DNA of 64,000 bases from an uncultured Aquimarina sp. (GTDB lineage Bacteria; Bacteroidota; Bacteroidia; Flavobacteriales; Flavobacteriaceae): the NCBI GenBank assembly GCA_947498815.1, contig CANMLU010000001.1, positions 372,001-436,000 on the forward strand, given 5' to 3'. The position numbers and the translations under genes were made by a program. The notes under the pieces are model-generated. The model worked only from the letters and a program-made list of their open reading frames with translations, was not told where the DNA came from and did no database searches. Numbering within the stretch: the stretch's first letter is position 1; the number at the start of each line of letters is the position of its first letter. Below, piece after piece: positions 35,444 through 44,324 of the stretch.

Positions 35444-36127
35444 ATGAACAAAAAAGATATTACTATATTATTGGTAGACGATGAACCAGATATTCTGGAA
35501 ATAGTAGGATACAATCTTACTGCAGAAGGATACCAGGTTCTTACCGCAGAAAATGGGGTTGAAGCAATAAAAATTGCGAAAAAGAAAAAACCACATTTGA
35601 TTATCCTGGATGTGATGATGCCCGAGATGGATGGGATCGAAGCTTGTGAACAAATACGCAAATTACCCGATCTTAAAAACACGATCATTACTTTTCTTAC
35701 TGCTCGCGGTGAAGATTACTCTCAAGTCGCAGGATTTGATGCTGGGGCAGATGATTATATTACAAAACCAATTCGCCCCAAAGTTTTGGTAAGCAAAGTA
35801 AAAGCATTGCTTCGTAGACTTAAAGAAGACGAATCTTCTGATAATGTCGTAAAGATTGGAAGCTTGGTTATCAATCGTGACGAATATAAGATCGTAAAAG
35901 ACAAAAAGGAGATCGTATTACCCAGAAAAGAGTTCGAATTATTATCTTTATTGGCATCCAAACCTGGTAAAGTATTTAAGCGAGAAGATATTCTTGATAA
36001 GGTTTGGGGTAATGAAGTTATTGTTGGTGGTCGTACTATCGATGTTCATATCAGAAAGTTGAGAGAGAAGATTGGTGACAATAGCTTTAAAACAATCAAA
36101 GGAGTAGGATATAAGTTTGTAGTGTAA
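35444..36127 (+). CDS. phoB: PhoB-like response regulator
   Basis: A 227-residue OmpR/PhoB-type regulator. Receiver domain at about 5-120 with acidic VDDEPD (11-16), phosphoacceptor Asp56 (LDVMMPEMDG) and KP in ITKPIRP. C-terminal winged helix at about 130-227 (PRKEFELLSLLASKPGKVFKREDIL, GGRTIDVHIRKLREKIG). The histidine kinase gene begins immediately after its stop codon. Location after a phosphate transporter and near several Pho-box-like arrays makes PhoB the best reading. Confidence 0.88.
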   Translation: MNKKDITILLVDDEPDILEIVGYNLTAEGYQVLTAENGVEAIKIAKKKKPHLIILDVMMPEMDGIEACEQIRKLPDLKNTIITFLTARGEDYSQVAGFDAGADDYITKPIRPKVLVSKVKALLRRLKEDESSDNVVKIGSLVINRDEYKIVKDKKEIVLPRKEFELLSLLASKPGKVFKREDILDKVWGNEVIVGGRTIDVHIRKLREKIGDNSFKTIKGVGYKFVV

Positions 36128-37210
36128 ATGGCAGAAAATTTTAAAAAGTCATATAGGTTCGCATACCTATCATCTTTATACATAACTATAGTATTAACGC
36201 TCACATTGAGCGTTTTTTTATATGCTCAATCAATGCTTAATCTATTATTCTTGATTGGTTTTGTATTGGTATGCTATGTAATTTGTTTTTTCATTATTCA
36301 ATATAGAGTAGAACGGTTTATCTATCGTAGAGTACGTAAAATCTATGATGATATCGAAATGCTTGATGTTGATACGATTGGAGATGATACTCCCGTCACT
36401 ACAGATATGAGGACTTTAATCAAAGAAGTTGAAAAATTTGCCCAGCAAAGAAAAACGGAGATCGAAACACTAAAAATTCGGGAGGATTATCGTAAAGAGT
36501 TTATGGGCAATGTGTCTCATGAACTCAAGACTCCCTTGTTTACGGTGCAAGGATATATCCTTACGCTCTTGGATGGAGCAATGAACGATCCTACTATATT
36601 GGATAAATATCTTAATAGAGCTAATAAAGGAGTAGAGCGTTTGATTTATATTGTAAACGACCTGGATATGATCACCAAATTAGAGGTAGGTGATCTTAAC
36701 CTTAACTATACCAACTTTGACATTGTAGAGTTGGTACAAAGTGTATTTGACCTTTTTGAGATGAAAGCTGCCAAAAAGAACATTGCTCTTACTTTTGATA
36801 TGAATTATGCAGCACCTATTATGGTGCATGCCGACAAAGAAAGGATACAGCAGGTGCTTTCTAACCTGGTAGTAAATTCAATTAAATATGGTAAAGAAGA
36901 CGGCACTACCGAGGTGAGTATAGAAAATTTAATCCGTAATAAAGTCATTATTAGGATCACAGATAACGGAGAAGGTATTGCCCAGGCACATATCCCTCGT
37001 TTATTCGAACGATTTTACCGAGTGGATAAAAGTGGTTCACGTAAAGAAGGAGGTTCGGGTCTTGGTTTGGCAATAGTTAAACATATTATTGAAGCCCACC
37101 ACGAACGTATTTATGTTGAGAGTGACTATCGAGTAGGAAGTGAGTTTTCATTCACTCTGGAAAAAGTGAAAAAATTTCCCGTAGTTGATGTCAGTGCTAA
37201 AACTGCTTAA
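36128..37210 (+). CDS. phoR: PhoR-like sensor histidine kinase
   Basis: A 360-residue membrane kinase. Two membrane segments at about 10-32 and 37-58 with almost no periplasmic loop, as in PhoR. Then a linker, the HisKA domain with phosphoacceptor His131 (NVSHELKTPLFTV) and the ATPase domain with N-box VVNSIKYG, DNGEGIA and GGSGLGLAIVKHI. It starts at the base after the phoB stop, so the two are translated together. No PAS domain is obvious. Confidence 0.87.
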   Translation: MAENFKKSYRFAYLSSLYITIVLTLTLSVFLYAQSMLNLLFLIGFVLVCYVICFFIIQYRVERFIYRRVRKIYDDIEMLDVDTIGDDTPVTTDMRTLIKEVEKFAQQRKTEIETLKIREDYRKEFMGNVSHELKTPLFTVQGYILTLLDGAMNDPTILDKYLNRANKGVERLIYIVNDLDMITKLEVGDLNLNYTNFDIVELVQSVFDLFEMKAAKKNIALTFDMNYAAPIMVHADKERIQQVLSNLVVNSIKYGKEDGTTEVSIENLIRNKVIIRITDNGEGIAQAHIPRLFERFYRVDKSGSRKEGGSGLGLAIVKHIIEAHHERIYVESDYRVGSEFSFTLEKVKKFPVVDVSAKTA

Positions 37211-37258
37211 TCCCTTGTACAAATGTCTTAGTTTTTAGTTTGTTATTGCGCAAACTAA

Positions 37259-37427
37259 TTAACTTAAGTTGCCGGTTACTTTCTAATAACTATTTAGAGT
37301 CCCTTCTCCTTGGGGAGAAGGTTAGGATGAGGGGATTTTCACATCAAAAGCCCTCATCTTAATCCTCTCCCAAAGGGAGAGGAAACTATTATTTTGATAA
37401 TAAGGAGTAACCAGCAACTTAAGTTAA
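37259..37427. mobile_element. MITE-like hairpin element related to DUF559 ends
   Basis: A 169-bp imperfect palindrome without coding capacity. Outer arms 37259-37281 and 37405-37427 match with one or two differences (core AACTTAAGTTGC). Inner arms near 37298-37334 and 37350-37386 each contain their own small hairpin (TTCTCC..GGAGAA and CTCTCCC..GGGAGAG). The inner arms resemble the ends of the DUF559 insertion in leuS, sharing the pattern CATC, AAYCC, CCC, AGGGA. It lies between phoR and trmB and is probably a non-autonomous relative. Confidence 0.65.
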
Positions 37428-37466
37428 TAATAAAGTTAATCCTATTTCAGTATGCGTATATTTCCT

Positions 37467-37474
37467 TAATTTTG
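37467..37474 (+). promoter_or_regulatory. -7 element upstream of trmB
   Basis: TAATTTTG, a perfect TAnnTTTG match, 120 bp before the GTG start of trmB, giving a long leader with no obvious structure. Confidence 0.45.
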
Positions 37475-37593
37475 TCAAAAAATTATCTGTAAGTATTGGG
37501 TTGAAATAGAGGCTTTTGTTCGAAAGTAGTTTAGATATAATGTAACACCATATCAATCCTTAAGACTAGTATATAAGAAATAATAGAGAATAG

Positions 37594-38268
37594 GTGGGAA
37601 GTAAGAATAAATTAAAGCGATTTAATGAAAATAAAACATTTCAAAATGTGGTGGAACCCACCCGTGAAGAGGTCATCAGTAATACGCTTGGATATAAAGG
37701 CAAATGGAACGAAAAATTCTTTAAAAATGAAAACCCTATAGTTCTTGAATTAGGTTGTGGTAAAGGTGAATATACCGTTGGCCTTGCAGAGAAATATCCA
37801 GATAAAAATTTTATAGGGATAGATATTAAAGGAGCACGTTTTTGGCGAGGTGCAAAAACTGCAATCGAACAGGAGATGGGTAATGTTGGATTTATAAGAA
37901 CACAGATAGAACTTGTTGATTATATTTTTGAAGAAGGCGAAGTTGATGAGATTTGGATCACTTTCCCTGATCCACAGATCAAGTATAAGCGTACTAAGCA
38001 TAGAATGACCAATACAGCTTTCTTACAACGTTATAAAAAAATATTGAAACCAAAAGGGATCATGCATCTTAAAACCGATAGTGAATTTATGCATGGATAT
38101 ACACTAGGGCTATTACATGGCGAAGGTCACGAAGTCTTGTATGCCAATCATAATGTGTATCATCAAGAGGGATCTCCCGAGGTAGTAACTTCGATTCAAA
38201 CTTTTTATGAAAAACAATATTTAGAACAAAATAAACCTATAACTTACATCCAGTTTAGGATCACGTAA
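37594..38268 (+). CDS. trmB: tRNA (guanine-N7-)-methyltransferase
   Basis: A 224-residue SAM-dependent enzyme that methylates G46 of tRNA. The SAM-binding motif is LELGCGKGEYTVGLAEKYP near residues 50-68, the acidic IGIDIKGARFWRGAKTA follows, and the family motif WITFPDPQIKYKRTKHRM is near 126-143. The start is GTG at 37594, because MGSKNKLKRF is the conserved beginning of flavobacterial TrmB and no ATG is near. The LysE-like gene follows after 14 bp. Confidence 0.93.
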   Translation: MGSKNKLKRFNENKTFQNVVEPTREEVISNTLGYKGKWNEKFFKNENPIVLELGCGKGEYTVGLAEKYPDKNFIGIDIKGARFWRGAKTAIEQEMGNVGFIRTQIELVDYIFEEGEVDEIWITFPDPQIKYKRTKHRMTNTAFLQRYKKILKPKGIMHLKTDSEFMHGYTLGLLHGEGHEVLYANHNVYHQEGSPEVVTSIQTFYEKQYLEQNKPITYIQFRIT

Positions 38269-38282
38269 TTGGCACTACGATT

Positions 38283-38912
38283 TTGGAAACTACCAAACTA
38301 TTTTTAGTCACTTTTTTTGCATCACTGGTCGGAGTGATTCCTCCTGGATTGGTCAATATGACCGTGGCGAGAACTTGCCTTGAAAGAGGAAAAAAGAATG
38401 GGGTTTTGGTAGCGATAGGAGCTTCTGTAATTGTGGTATTTCAGGCATTGGTTGCAATTTTATTAGCCAAATACATATTTTTTAGCCCTTTCGTTAAAAA
38501 TATTTTACTTCGTACAGGAGCCGTTATCTTTTTTTTGATGGCCATTTATTTTTTCGCAAAGGCAAAACAAAGAAGCACAAAAATTAAAGTATATAGACAT
38601 AACAACACAAGAAGCTTTTTTAAAGGAGTCATGATGTCTGCGATTAATGTACTACCCATACCCTATTTTGTAGCTATAGCTGCCGGGATGAGCGTCAGCG
38701 GTAAAATAGAATATGATGCAACAAAAATAATAGCTTTTATTATTGCAGCTGGATCAGGTACGTTTGTAACCCTTTATTTTTATGTATTTTCTTTTTTAAA
38801 GATCGAAAAAAAGACAGCAACGATTACCAAATATTCTAATTATTTTATGGGGATATTAATGCTAATTTTGGTAATGATTACCTTGGCAAGAATTATATAC
38901 ACATGGGAGTAA
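38283..38912 (+). CDS. LysE family exporter
   Basis: A 209-residue protein with about six membrane helices and the LysE-type start LVTFFASLVGVIPPGLVNMTV. Members export amino acids such as lysine, threonine or homoserine lactone. The start codon appears to be TTG at 38283; the next ATG would remove the first helix. It is 14 bp after trmB and overlaps the alkyltransferase-like gene by 10 bp, so the three are probably one transcript. Confidence 0.82.
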   Translation: METTKLFLVTFFASLVGVIPPGLVNMTVARTCLERGKKNGVLVAIGASVIVVFQALVAILLAKYIFFSPFVKNILLRTGAVIFFLMAIYFFAKAKQRSTKIKVYRHNNTRSFFKGVMMSAINVLPIPYFVAIAAGMSVSGKIEYDATKIIAFIIAAGSGTFVTLYFYVFSFLKIEKKTATITKYSNYFMGILMLILVMITLARIIYTWE

Positions 38913-39238
38913 AAAATGACGATAATTTTTTTGATCGAGTATATGACGTAGCAAGATTGATTCCGTATGGAAGAGTAACCTCTTATGGATCCATTGCCAA
39001 ATATTTAGGAGCAGCACGTAGCGCTCGTATGGTGGGTTGGGCAATGAATGCTTGCGGAGGTCGAGAAGATGTACCTGCACACAGGGTAGTAAACCGCAAA
39101 GGAATCCTAACGGGGAAACATCATTTTCAAGGCACCAACTTGATGCAACAGTTATTAGAAAGTGAAGGCATAGAAGTCATCGAAAACCAAATACAGGATT
39201 TTGATGAGGTGTTTTGGGACCCGATGAAAGAATTATAA
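38903..39238 (+). CDS. Alkyltransferase-like (ATL) protein, MGMT family
   Basis: A 111-residue protein equal to the DNA-binding domain of O6-methylguanine-DNA methyltransferase, with RLIPYGRVTSYGSIAKYLG, the recognition helix SARMVGWAMNAC and the active-site region PAHRVV. The usual PCHRV cysteine is alanine, so it cannot accept an alkyl group. ATL proteins bind alkylated guanine and hand it to nucleotide excision repair. Its start overlaps the LysE gene by 10 bp. Confidence 0.88.
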   Translation: MGVKNDDNFFDRVYDVARLIPYGRVTSYGSIAKYLGAARSARMVGWAMNACGGREDVPAHRVVNRKGILTGKHHFQGTNLMQQLLESEGIEVIENQIQDFDEVFWDPMKEL

Positions 39239-39320
39239 TGTGATAAGTTCTATTATTTCCTAATTTTTGTAAAATTTACAAATAATAATACATCAGGGAT
39301 AGAAACGGCATCCTTTTTTG

Positions 39321-39342
39321 TGTCATCCTGAGCTTGTCGAAG
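39321..39342. repeat. REP-like repeat unit
   Basis: TGTCATCCTGAGCTTGTCGA at 39321-39340 is the most canonical copy of the dispersed repeat in this window. Confidence 0.6.
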
Positions 39343-39395
39343 GAGGCACTAAAAATATATAGTGAATAGGCCTGCCCGGGTGCCCTAATTATTTA

Positions 39396-40235
39396 CTAAA
39401 AAGAAACCCCAATTCCAACCGAAAAGGTCGAGAAATCAGCGCTACCAATTTTAAGATGCTCGTATCCACCCGAAAATTTGTAACGCTGATAATGATAGTT
39501 TAGTAATGCAGTAAACTTGTTTACTGATCTTTGATTGATGAATGACCCATAAAAATTTGTTTCTATACTAAATGGTTTTGTAAAGAACAACTCTGCTCCA
39601 AGACCGTAAGCAAAACCAAACTCCTCGACTTCGCCAGCCACATAAACAGTACCTAATCCCCACCAGGCATTAAATCGTTCGGTACGAATACGATGATATT
39701 TTGCCATTGCAGTGAATATGGCAAGAGCGTTATTGCCAAAGTTGGTGTTTTCTTCCCATAATTGAAGATAATCCACTTCCAAACCAATTCGATTAAGAAA
39801 TTTTGTGTCGATATTAAAATGGTTTCCATATAACTGACTGTTTTCGGCTATAAATCGATTACTAATAGTAGTTCTAAATACTTCGGTATCATCACCCCAT
39901 TCGTAGGAGTAGTTTCCTTTGTGAGCATTGAAGTATGGATATTTTGTAATGGATGCTCTACTACCCCTGTATTCTCTTTCGATGGGTGTCTCAATGATAG
40001 TATAGTAGGTAGTATACAAACAGAGTTCTGCAAAAAGATAACCGAGCTCTGCTACCAGAAAATTATCTCCGGAATCCGAATAGTCACTATACGATGATCT
40101 TGATCTGTTGGAACCTCTGGCCCTGCGATCTTCTTTTTTACTTAAACTCTCCTCAGCTTTTTCGAGTTTTCCTTGGCTATAACCCAAATCACAGCATAAA
40201 ATGAGTATGATTATGAGTGGTAAAGATGGTTTCAT
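39396..40235 (-). CDS. Uncharacterised exported protein, possible outer-membrane barrel
   Basis: A 279-residue protein with a signal peptide (PLIIILILCCDLGYSQ), a charged serine/arginine-rich stretch (residues 22-55; RARGSNRSRSSYSDYSDSGD) and a remainder of alternating polar and aromatic residues ending in FSTFSVGIGVSF, as in small beta-barrels. I recognise no family. The ATG at 40233-40235 opens the signal peptide; an upstream in-frame ATG adds 13 unlikely residues. Confidence 0.65.
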   Translation of the reverse strand: MKPSLPLIIILILCCDLGYSQGKLEKAEESLSKKEDRRARGSNRSRSSYSDYSDSGDNFLVAELGYLFAELCLYTTYYTIIETPIEREYRGSRASITKYPYFNAHKGNYSYEWGDDTEVFRTTISNRFIAENSQLYGNHFNIDTKFLNRIGLEVDYLQLWEENTNFGNNALAIFTAMAKYHRIRTERFNAWWGLGTVYVAGEVEEFGFAYGLGAELFFTKPFSIETNFYGSFINQRSVNKFTALLNYHYQRYKFSGGYEHLKIGSADFSTFSVGIGVSF

Positions 40236-40367
40236 GTTTTGCTGGTGAAAATTCAAGATTTGTAAGTCACACAAATCATACCGTTTTATAAATGAATATG
40301 ATTAGGAATCCGAATAGTCCTATAAATCATTTCGATTTTTGAGCTTTATAATCTTAACTTTTCGACC

Positions 40368-40375
40368 TATCTTTG
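40368..40375 (+). promoter_or_regulatory. -7 element of mrp-nifU
   Basis: TATCTTTG, a perfect TAnnTTTG match, 52 bp before the mrp ATG. Confidence 0.55.
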
Positions 40376-40427
40376 CGTTTAGAATGAATCTAGATAGATT
40401 TATTCTCTCAGAAAAAGAAAAATACGC

Positions 40428-41567
40428 ATGAAGCTAGAAAAATCAGAGATACTAAAGGCATTAGAGAAGATTACTATTGCCGGAGAAGGAAAGAACATGG
40501 TGGAGAGTGGTGCCGTAAAAAATGTAATCACGTTTGGAGATGAGGTTATAGTAGATTTAGTATTATCAACTCCCGCATTGCATATTCGCAAACGTGCCGA
40601 GGTAGATGTCATGAAAGTGATCCATGAGAACGTATATGAAAAAGCAAAAATAAAGGTAAATATAAAGGTTGAAGCCCCAGTGGCAGAGCCCAAAAAAAAT
40701 GAAATCAAAGGGAAACCAATTCCTGGTATTTCAAATATTATAGCAGTGGCCTCTGGTAAAGGAGGAGTAGGAAAATCAACAGTGACTTCGAATTTGGCCG
40801 TTACATTGGCCAAAATGGGTTTTAAAGTTGGACTTTTGGATGCAGATATTTACGGGCCATCGGCTCCCATTATGTTTGATGTAGAGCGAGAAAGGCCACT
40901 TTCGGTTAAAGTTGGTGACAAATCCAAAATGAAGCCTATCGAAAATTATGGTGTAAAGATTTTATCTATAGGATTTTTTACACAACCCAACCAGGCAGTC
41001 GTTTGGAGAGGGCCAATGGCTGCAAAGGCGTTAAACCAAATGATTTTTGATGCAGCTTGGGGAGAACTGGATTTCATGTTGATCGATTTACCACCAGGTA
41101 CAGGAGATATTCATTTGTCTATTATGCAATCATTACCAATAACAGGTGCTGTAGTGGTGAGTACTCCACAAAATGTGGCATTGGCAGATGCCAGAAAAGG
41201 AGTAGCCATGTTTCAACAAGATAGTATCAATGTGCCTGTCTTGGGAATCATCGAAAACATGGCGTATTTTACACCAGACGAGCTTCCTAACAATAAATAT
41301 TATATCTTTGGTAAAGAAGGCGCTAAAAACCTTGCAGAGGATATTGAAGTCCCATTTTTGGGAGAGATCCCGTTGGTGCAGAGTATTCGTGAGGCGGGTG
41401 ATGTGGGTAGACCAGCAGCATTACAAACAGCAACCCCAATTGAAAAAGCCTTTGAAGAATTAACAAAAAATGTGGTTCAGGAAGTGGTACAAAGAAACGA
41501 GGCTTTACCACCGACTGAAGCAATTAAAATAACAACCATGGCAGGATGTTCTGCCATAAAAAAGTAA
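40428..41567 (+). CDS. mrp: Mrp/ApbC iron-sulfur cluster carrier ATPase
   Basis: A 379-residue P-loop protein. An N-terminal MIP18/DUF59 domain (about 1-85) is followed by the ATPase with the deviant Walker A GKGGVGKST (110-118), DADIYGPSAP, and IDLPPGTGD for Walker B. Mrp proteins carry 4Fe-4S clusters to apo-proteins in the cytoplasm. The NifU-like gene begins 3 bp after its stop, so both act together in cluster assembly. Confidence 0.93.
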   Translation: MKLEKSEILKALEKITIAGEGKNMVESGAVKNVITFGDEVIVDLVLSTPALHIRKRAEVDVMKVIHENVYEKAKIKVNIKVEAPVAEPKKNEIKGKPIPGISNIIAVASGKGGVGKSTVTSNLAVTLAKMGFKVGLLDADIYGPSAPIMFDVERERPLSVKVGDKSKMKPIENYGVKILSIGFFTQPNQAVVWRGPMAAKALNQMIFDAAWGELDFMLIDLPPGTGDIHLSIMQSLPITGAVVVSTPQNVALADARKGVAMFQQDSINVPVLGIIENMAYFTPDELPNNKYYIFGKEGAKNLAEDIEVPFLGEIPLVQSIREAGDVGRPAALQTATPIEKAFEELTKNVVQEVVQRNEALPPTEAIKITTMAGCSAIKK

Positions 41568-41570
41568 GAT

Positions 41571-41810
41571 ATGACTTCTGAAGAATTAAGAGTAAATGTA
41601 GAAAAGGCATTGGATGAGATCAGACCTTTTTTGGAGAGTGATGGAGGTAATATTTCTTTAGTTTCTATCGAAGATAATAAAAGAGTTAAGGTTCAATTAG
41701 AAGGAGCCTGCGTTGGGTGTAGCGTAAACCAGATGACATTAAAATCTGGAGTAGAAATGACCATCAAAAAATATGCACCCCAGATTGAAGAGGTTTTAAA
41801 TATAGCTTAA
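41571..41810 (+). CDS. NifU C-terminal domain protein
   Basis: A 79-residue single-domain protein matching the NifU C-terminal (Nfu-type) scaffold. The cluster-binding cysteines are in GACVGCSVNQMTLKSGVE and the family start is VEKALDEIRPFLESDGGNI. It probably holds and delivers Fe-S clusters. Directly after mrp; convergent with the phosphoesterase gene, 4 bp between. Confidence 0.92.
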   Translation: MTSEELRVNVEKALDEIRPFLESDGGNISLVSIEDNKRVKVQLEGACVGCSVNQMTLKSGVEMTIKKYAPQIEEVLNIA

Positions 41811-41814
41811 GGTA

Positions 41815-42711
41815 CTACTCTGTAATAAAATCAGTTAATTTTTGTGGCCCTTCAAGAGGAACTCTGATAATTTTAAGAATACCATCATCAGTAGTTGAAA
41901 TTTGCCATTTTATCAACGTAATTTTTCCGTTTTCGATTTCGATACCTGTAATGGATCTGGGATGTACACAGCTTCCATCATTAAATAACGCCAATTCTCC
42001 GGCCTCAGGAAAACGAGGCCGATGCGTATGACCAATCACCGTAAATAAGTTTTTATTATTGGCAATCCATTTTTTAATTCTACGCTCTACTCTAATAGTT
42101 TCTTTGTAATTTTTTGCTGGACTTGTAGGATCCGTAATACCAATTACCTGAAGAGGTTTCCATAAGATACGTACCAAAAATCGATTGATTCTCCATCCCA
42201 CATAATTCATAAAATCTGCCTGGTGACCATGTAATAAAAAAACTTCTTGTGCTGTATGTTTATGTTTCAGAATAACCGCTTCTTCATACTTTATATCTGG
42301 GAAAAGAGGCACTACTTTATCAGTTTTGTGATCATAATATTGATATAAAAATCTCTTTACAAATTTGGGGTTTCTATATACCATATCATGGTTCCCCCAA
42401 ATCATTTCAAGTCTGTTTTCAGTATAAAATAATTGTAATAACTCGTATACATTTTTGTGGGCACGAAATATCATATCAAAACTAAGGTTCTCCCATAATT
42501 CATCTCCATCTCCTAGTTCGCAATAAGTAAAGCCCTCATTATAATAATGTTTTAAAGCATGAAAATAAATATTTCTATTATTGGCAAACTCATCGGCAAA
42601 ACTATTATCCCCGCGATGACAATCACTAAACAGTATAAACTTGGATGAGTCATCAAACGGAATTACTTTGGCATTTTTGTAAGCACAATCCAGTCGGTAT
42701 TGAGAAGACAT
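41815..42711 (-). CDS. Calcineurin-type metallophosphoesterase
   Basis: A 298-residue phosphoesterase with the dimetal motifs FSDCHRGD (near 28-35), GDGDELWE, WGNHDM, HGHQAD and GHTHRP. The set resembles UDP-2,3-diacylglucosamine hydrolase (LpxH-like) proteins, but the length and the SDCHRGDN start are of a broader Bacteroidota group, so the substrate is not assigned. It is monocistronic. Confidence 0.82.
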   Translation of the reverse strand: MSSQYRLDCAYKNAKVIPFDDSSKFILFSDCHRGDNSFADEFANNRNIYFHALKHYYNEGFTYCELGDGDELWENLSFDMIFRAHKNVYELLQLFYTENRLEMIWGNHDMVYRNPKFVKRFLYQYYDHKTDKVVPLFPDIKYEEAVILKHKHTAQEVFLLHGHQADFMNYVGWRINRFLVRILWKPLQVIGITDPTSPAKNYKETIRVERRIKKWIANNKNLFTVIGHTHRPRFPEAGELALFNDGSCVHPRSITGIEIENGKITLIKWQISTTDDGILKIIRVPLEGPQKLTDFITE

Positions 42712-42764
42712 ACACTACGTTTTTTAGTAAATATACAATAGTATATGATATATTTTATGCCTAG

Positions 42765-42807
42765 TGATATTTATCATAAAACAGGGTTCTAAAACGGCTT
42801 ATTTTTA
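42765..42807 (+). promoter_or_regulatory. CRP/FNR-type site 1 with -7 element (TSUP gene)
   Basis: Palindrome TGATATTTATCA at 42765-42776; -7 element TATTTTTA at 42800-42807, starting 35 nt after the palindrome start. The TSUP ATG is 19 bp downstream. Confidence 0.72.
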
Positions 42808-42826
42808 TGTCTTAGTCATACATCTT

Positions 42827-43555
42827 ATGTTATCCAGGTATCTCCCAATTTTTGTCATATTGGCAATCCTCTCAGAAATATTGGGAACAGTTGGTGGTTT
42901 TGGTTCTTCAGTATATTTTGTTCCTATTGCTAACTTTTTTCTGGATTTTCAATCGGTTTTGGGTATAACTGCTTTGTTTCATTTATCCAGCAATGTTACC
43001 AAAATTGCATTTTTTAAAAAAGGATTAGATAAAAAGCTAATATTATCTTTGGGCATTCCAGCAATAGTATTTGTTTCTGTCGGAGCATATTTTAGCAAAT
43101 ACCCGGATCCAAAGGTACTAACATACATTTTAGGTTTATTTCTAATAGGGTTAAGTTTGTTGTTTCTAGTATTTAAACAACTTAAGGTTAAATCCAATAC
43201 TAAAAGTGCAATTGTAGGAGGGGCCTTATCTGGTTTAAGTGCTGGACTGCTTGGTACTGGTGGAGCAATTAGAGGTATAACGATGGCAGCGTTTAAAATG
43301 AATAAAGATAAATTTATTGCTACGTCTGCAGTGATTGATCTGGGAGTTGATTTTAGTCGGACAATCGTATATTATTTTAATGGATATATACATCAACATG
43401 ATTTGTATTTAGTTCCTATTTTGATTGTGGTAAGTGTTCTGGGAACATGGATAGGAAAAAAAATCCTAAATAAAATATCTCAGGATCAATTCAGGAAATT
43501 CGTATTGTTTTTGATTTTGGGAATAGGGATCGCAAGTGTGATATCGAACTTATGA
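42827..43555 (+). CDS. TauE/SafE (TSUP) family membrane protein
   Basis: A 242-residue inner-membrane protein with about seven helices and the TSUP features LGTVGGFGSSVYFVPIANFF near the start and GLSAGLLGTGGAIRGITMAA in the middle. Family members export sulfite, sulfonates or related anions. The ATG at 42827 opens the first helix; an in-frame GTG 63 bp earlier lies within the operator and is unlikely. It overlaps the convergent BRO gene by 6 bp. Confidence 0.87.
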   Translation: MLSRYLPIFVILAILSEILGTVGGFGSSVYFVPIANFFLDFQSVLGITALFHLSSNVTKIAFFKKGLDKKLILSLGIPAIVFVSVGAYFSKYPDPKVLTYILGLFLIGLSLLFLVFKQLKVKSNTKSAIVGGALSGLSAGLLGTGGAIRGITMAAFKMNKDKFIATSAVIDLGVDFSRTIVYYFNGYIHQHDLYLVPILIVVSVLGTWIGKKILNKISQDQFRKFVLFLILGIGIASVISNL

Positions 43556-44308
43556 CTTCAATAGTTTAGGCAAATATTTTAAGGCGGTTTTATCTCGCTT
43601 TTCAAAATATTGATACGCATGTTCTGGGAGCCAATACTTATCTATGTATTCTACAAATATTGGGAGCAGGTGATTGCTATATTGTTTTACCTCTACCTCT
43701 TTTCCATTGGGTAGCATATGGAAATATGTTTTAAATTCTCGATTGTACTGTGGGAACTTTTCTTCTAGATACTTATCAAAGTGAAGAGAAACACTTATGT
43801 CCGGTCGCATCTCCTTTCCGTTTAAAGCTTCACTTGGTAAAATATAGCCCTCTTTTTCAAAACGTCCATATAATCGAATAAAAAGTTCACTCAATGCAGA
43901 AAAATAACCTGATTCTATGCGATCCCAGTTGTCATTAAATCGAATAACAAAGTTGGGTATCTCCAAGCGTTTTGTGGTGTAATATCCCCGAACTCTTATT
44001 AATGGAAGCACCTGATTGGTAACCCATTTTCTAAATTTTTTTGCATTTTTAGTGTTACTTCGAAAGATGAGTGCATATAATCCACTTTCTGAAATCAAAT
44101 TTACAAATTGGCGTTGCCCATTTCTATGTAATCTTTTAGAAAAACGTTCCTCGTCATCAAGAGTATCTAAAATCTTTATTGGATCACCCTCTAATTCTAA
44201 AATATCAAAAACATCATCCACTTCAAACCAAGTACGATTGTCAATTTCTACAGATGCAAATTGCTGAAAATAATTAGGTTTTTCCTTTTTTACGATCTCG
44301 GTATTCAT
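43550..44308 (-). CDS. BRO-N domain protein (phage antirepressor-like)
   Basis: A 252-residue protein. Residues about 15-110 form a BRO-N domain (WFEVDDVFDILELEGDP, LISESGLYALIFRSNTKNAKKFRKWVTNQVLPLIRVRG), known from phage and baculovirus antirepressors that bind DNA. The C-terminal 140 residues match nothing I know. No phage or integrase gene is near. Instead it ends an operon with a small membrane protein and an HMA protein under a CRP/FNR-type site. The ATG at 44306-44308 fits the family start. Confidence 0.82.
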   Translation of the reverse strand: MNTEIVKKEKPNYFQQFASVEIDNRTWFEVDDVFDILELEGDPIKILDTLDDEERFSKRLHRNGQRQFVNLISESGLYALIFRSNTKNAKKFRKWVTNQVLPLIRVRGYYTTKRLEIPNFVIRFNDNWDRIESGYFSALSELFIRLYGRFEKEGYILPSEALNGKEMRPDISVSLHFDKYLEEKFPQYNREFKTYFHMLPNGKEVEVKQYSNHLLPIFVEYIDKYWLPEHAYQYFEKRDKTALKYLPKLLKS

Positions 44309-44324
44309 TATCAGATATTTTGTT

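Noticed and set aside
43550-44308. A prophage or integrated element around the BRO gene.
   Set aside because: No integrase, structural phage genes, tRNA or attachment repeats are near, and the neighbours are ordinary host genes in an operon.
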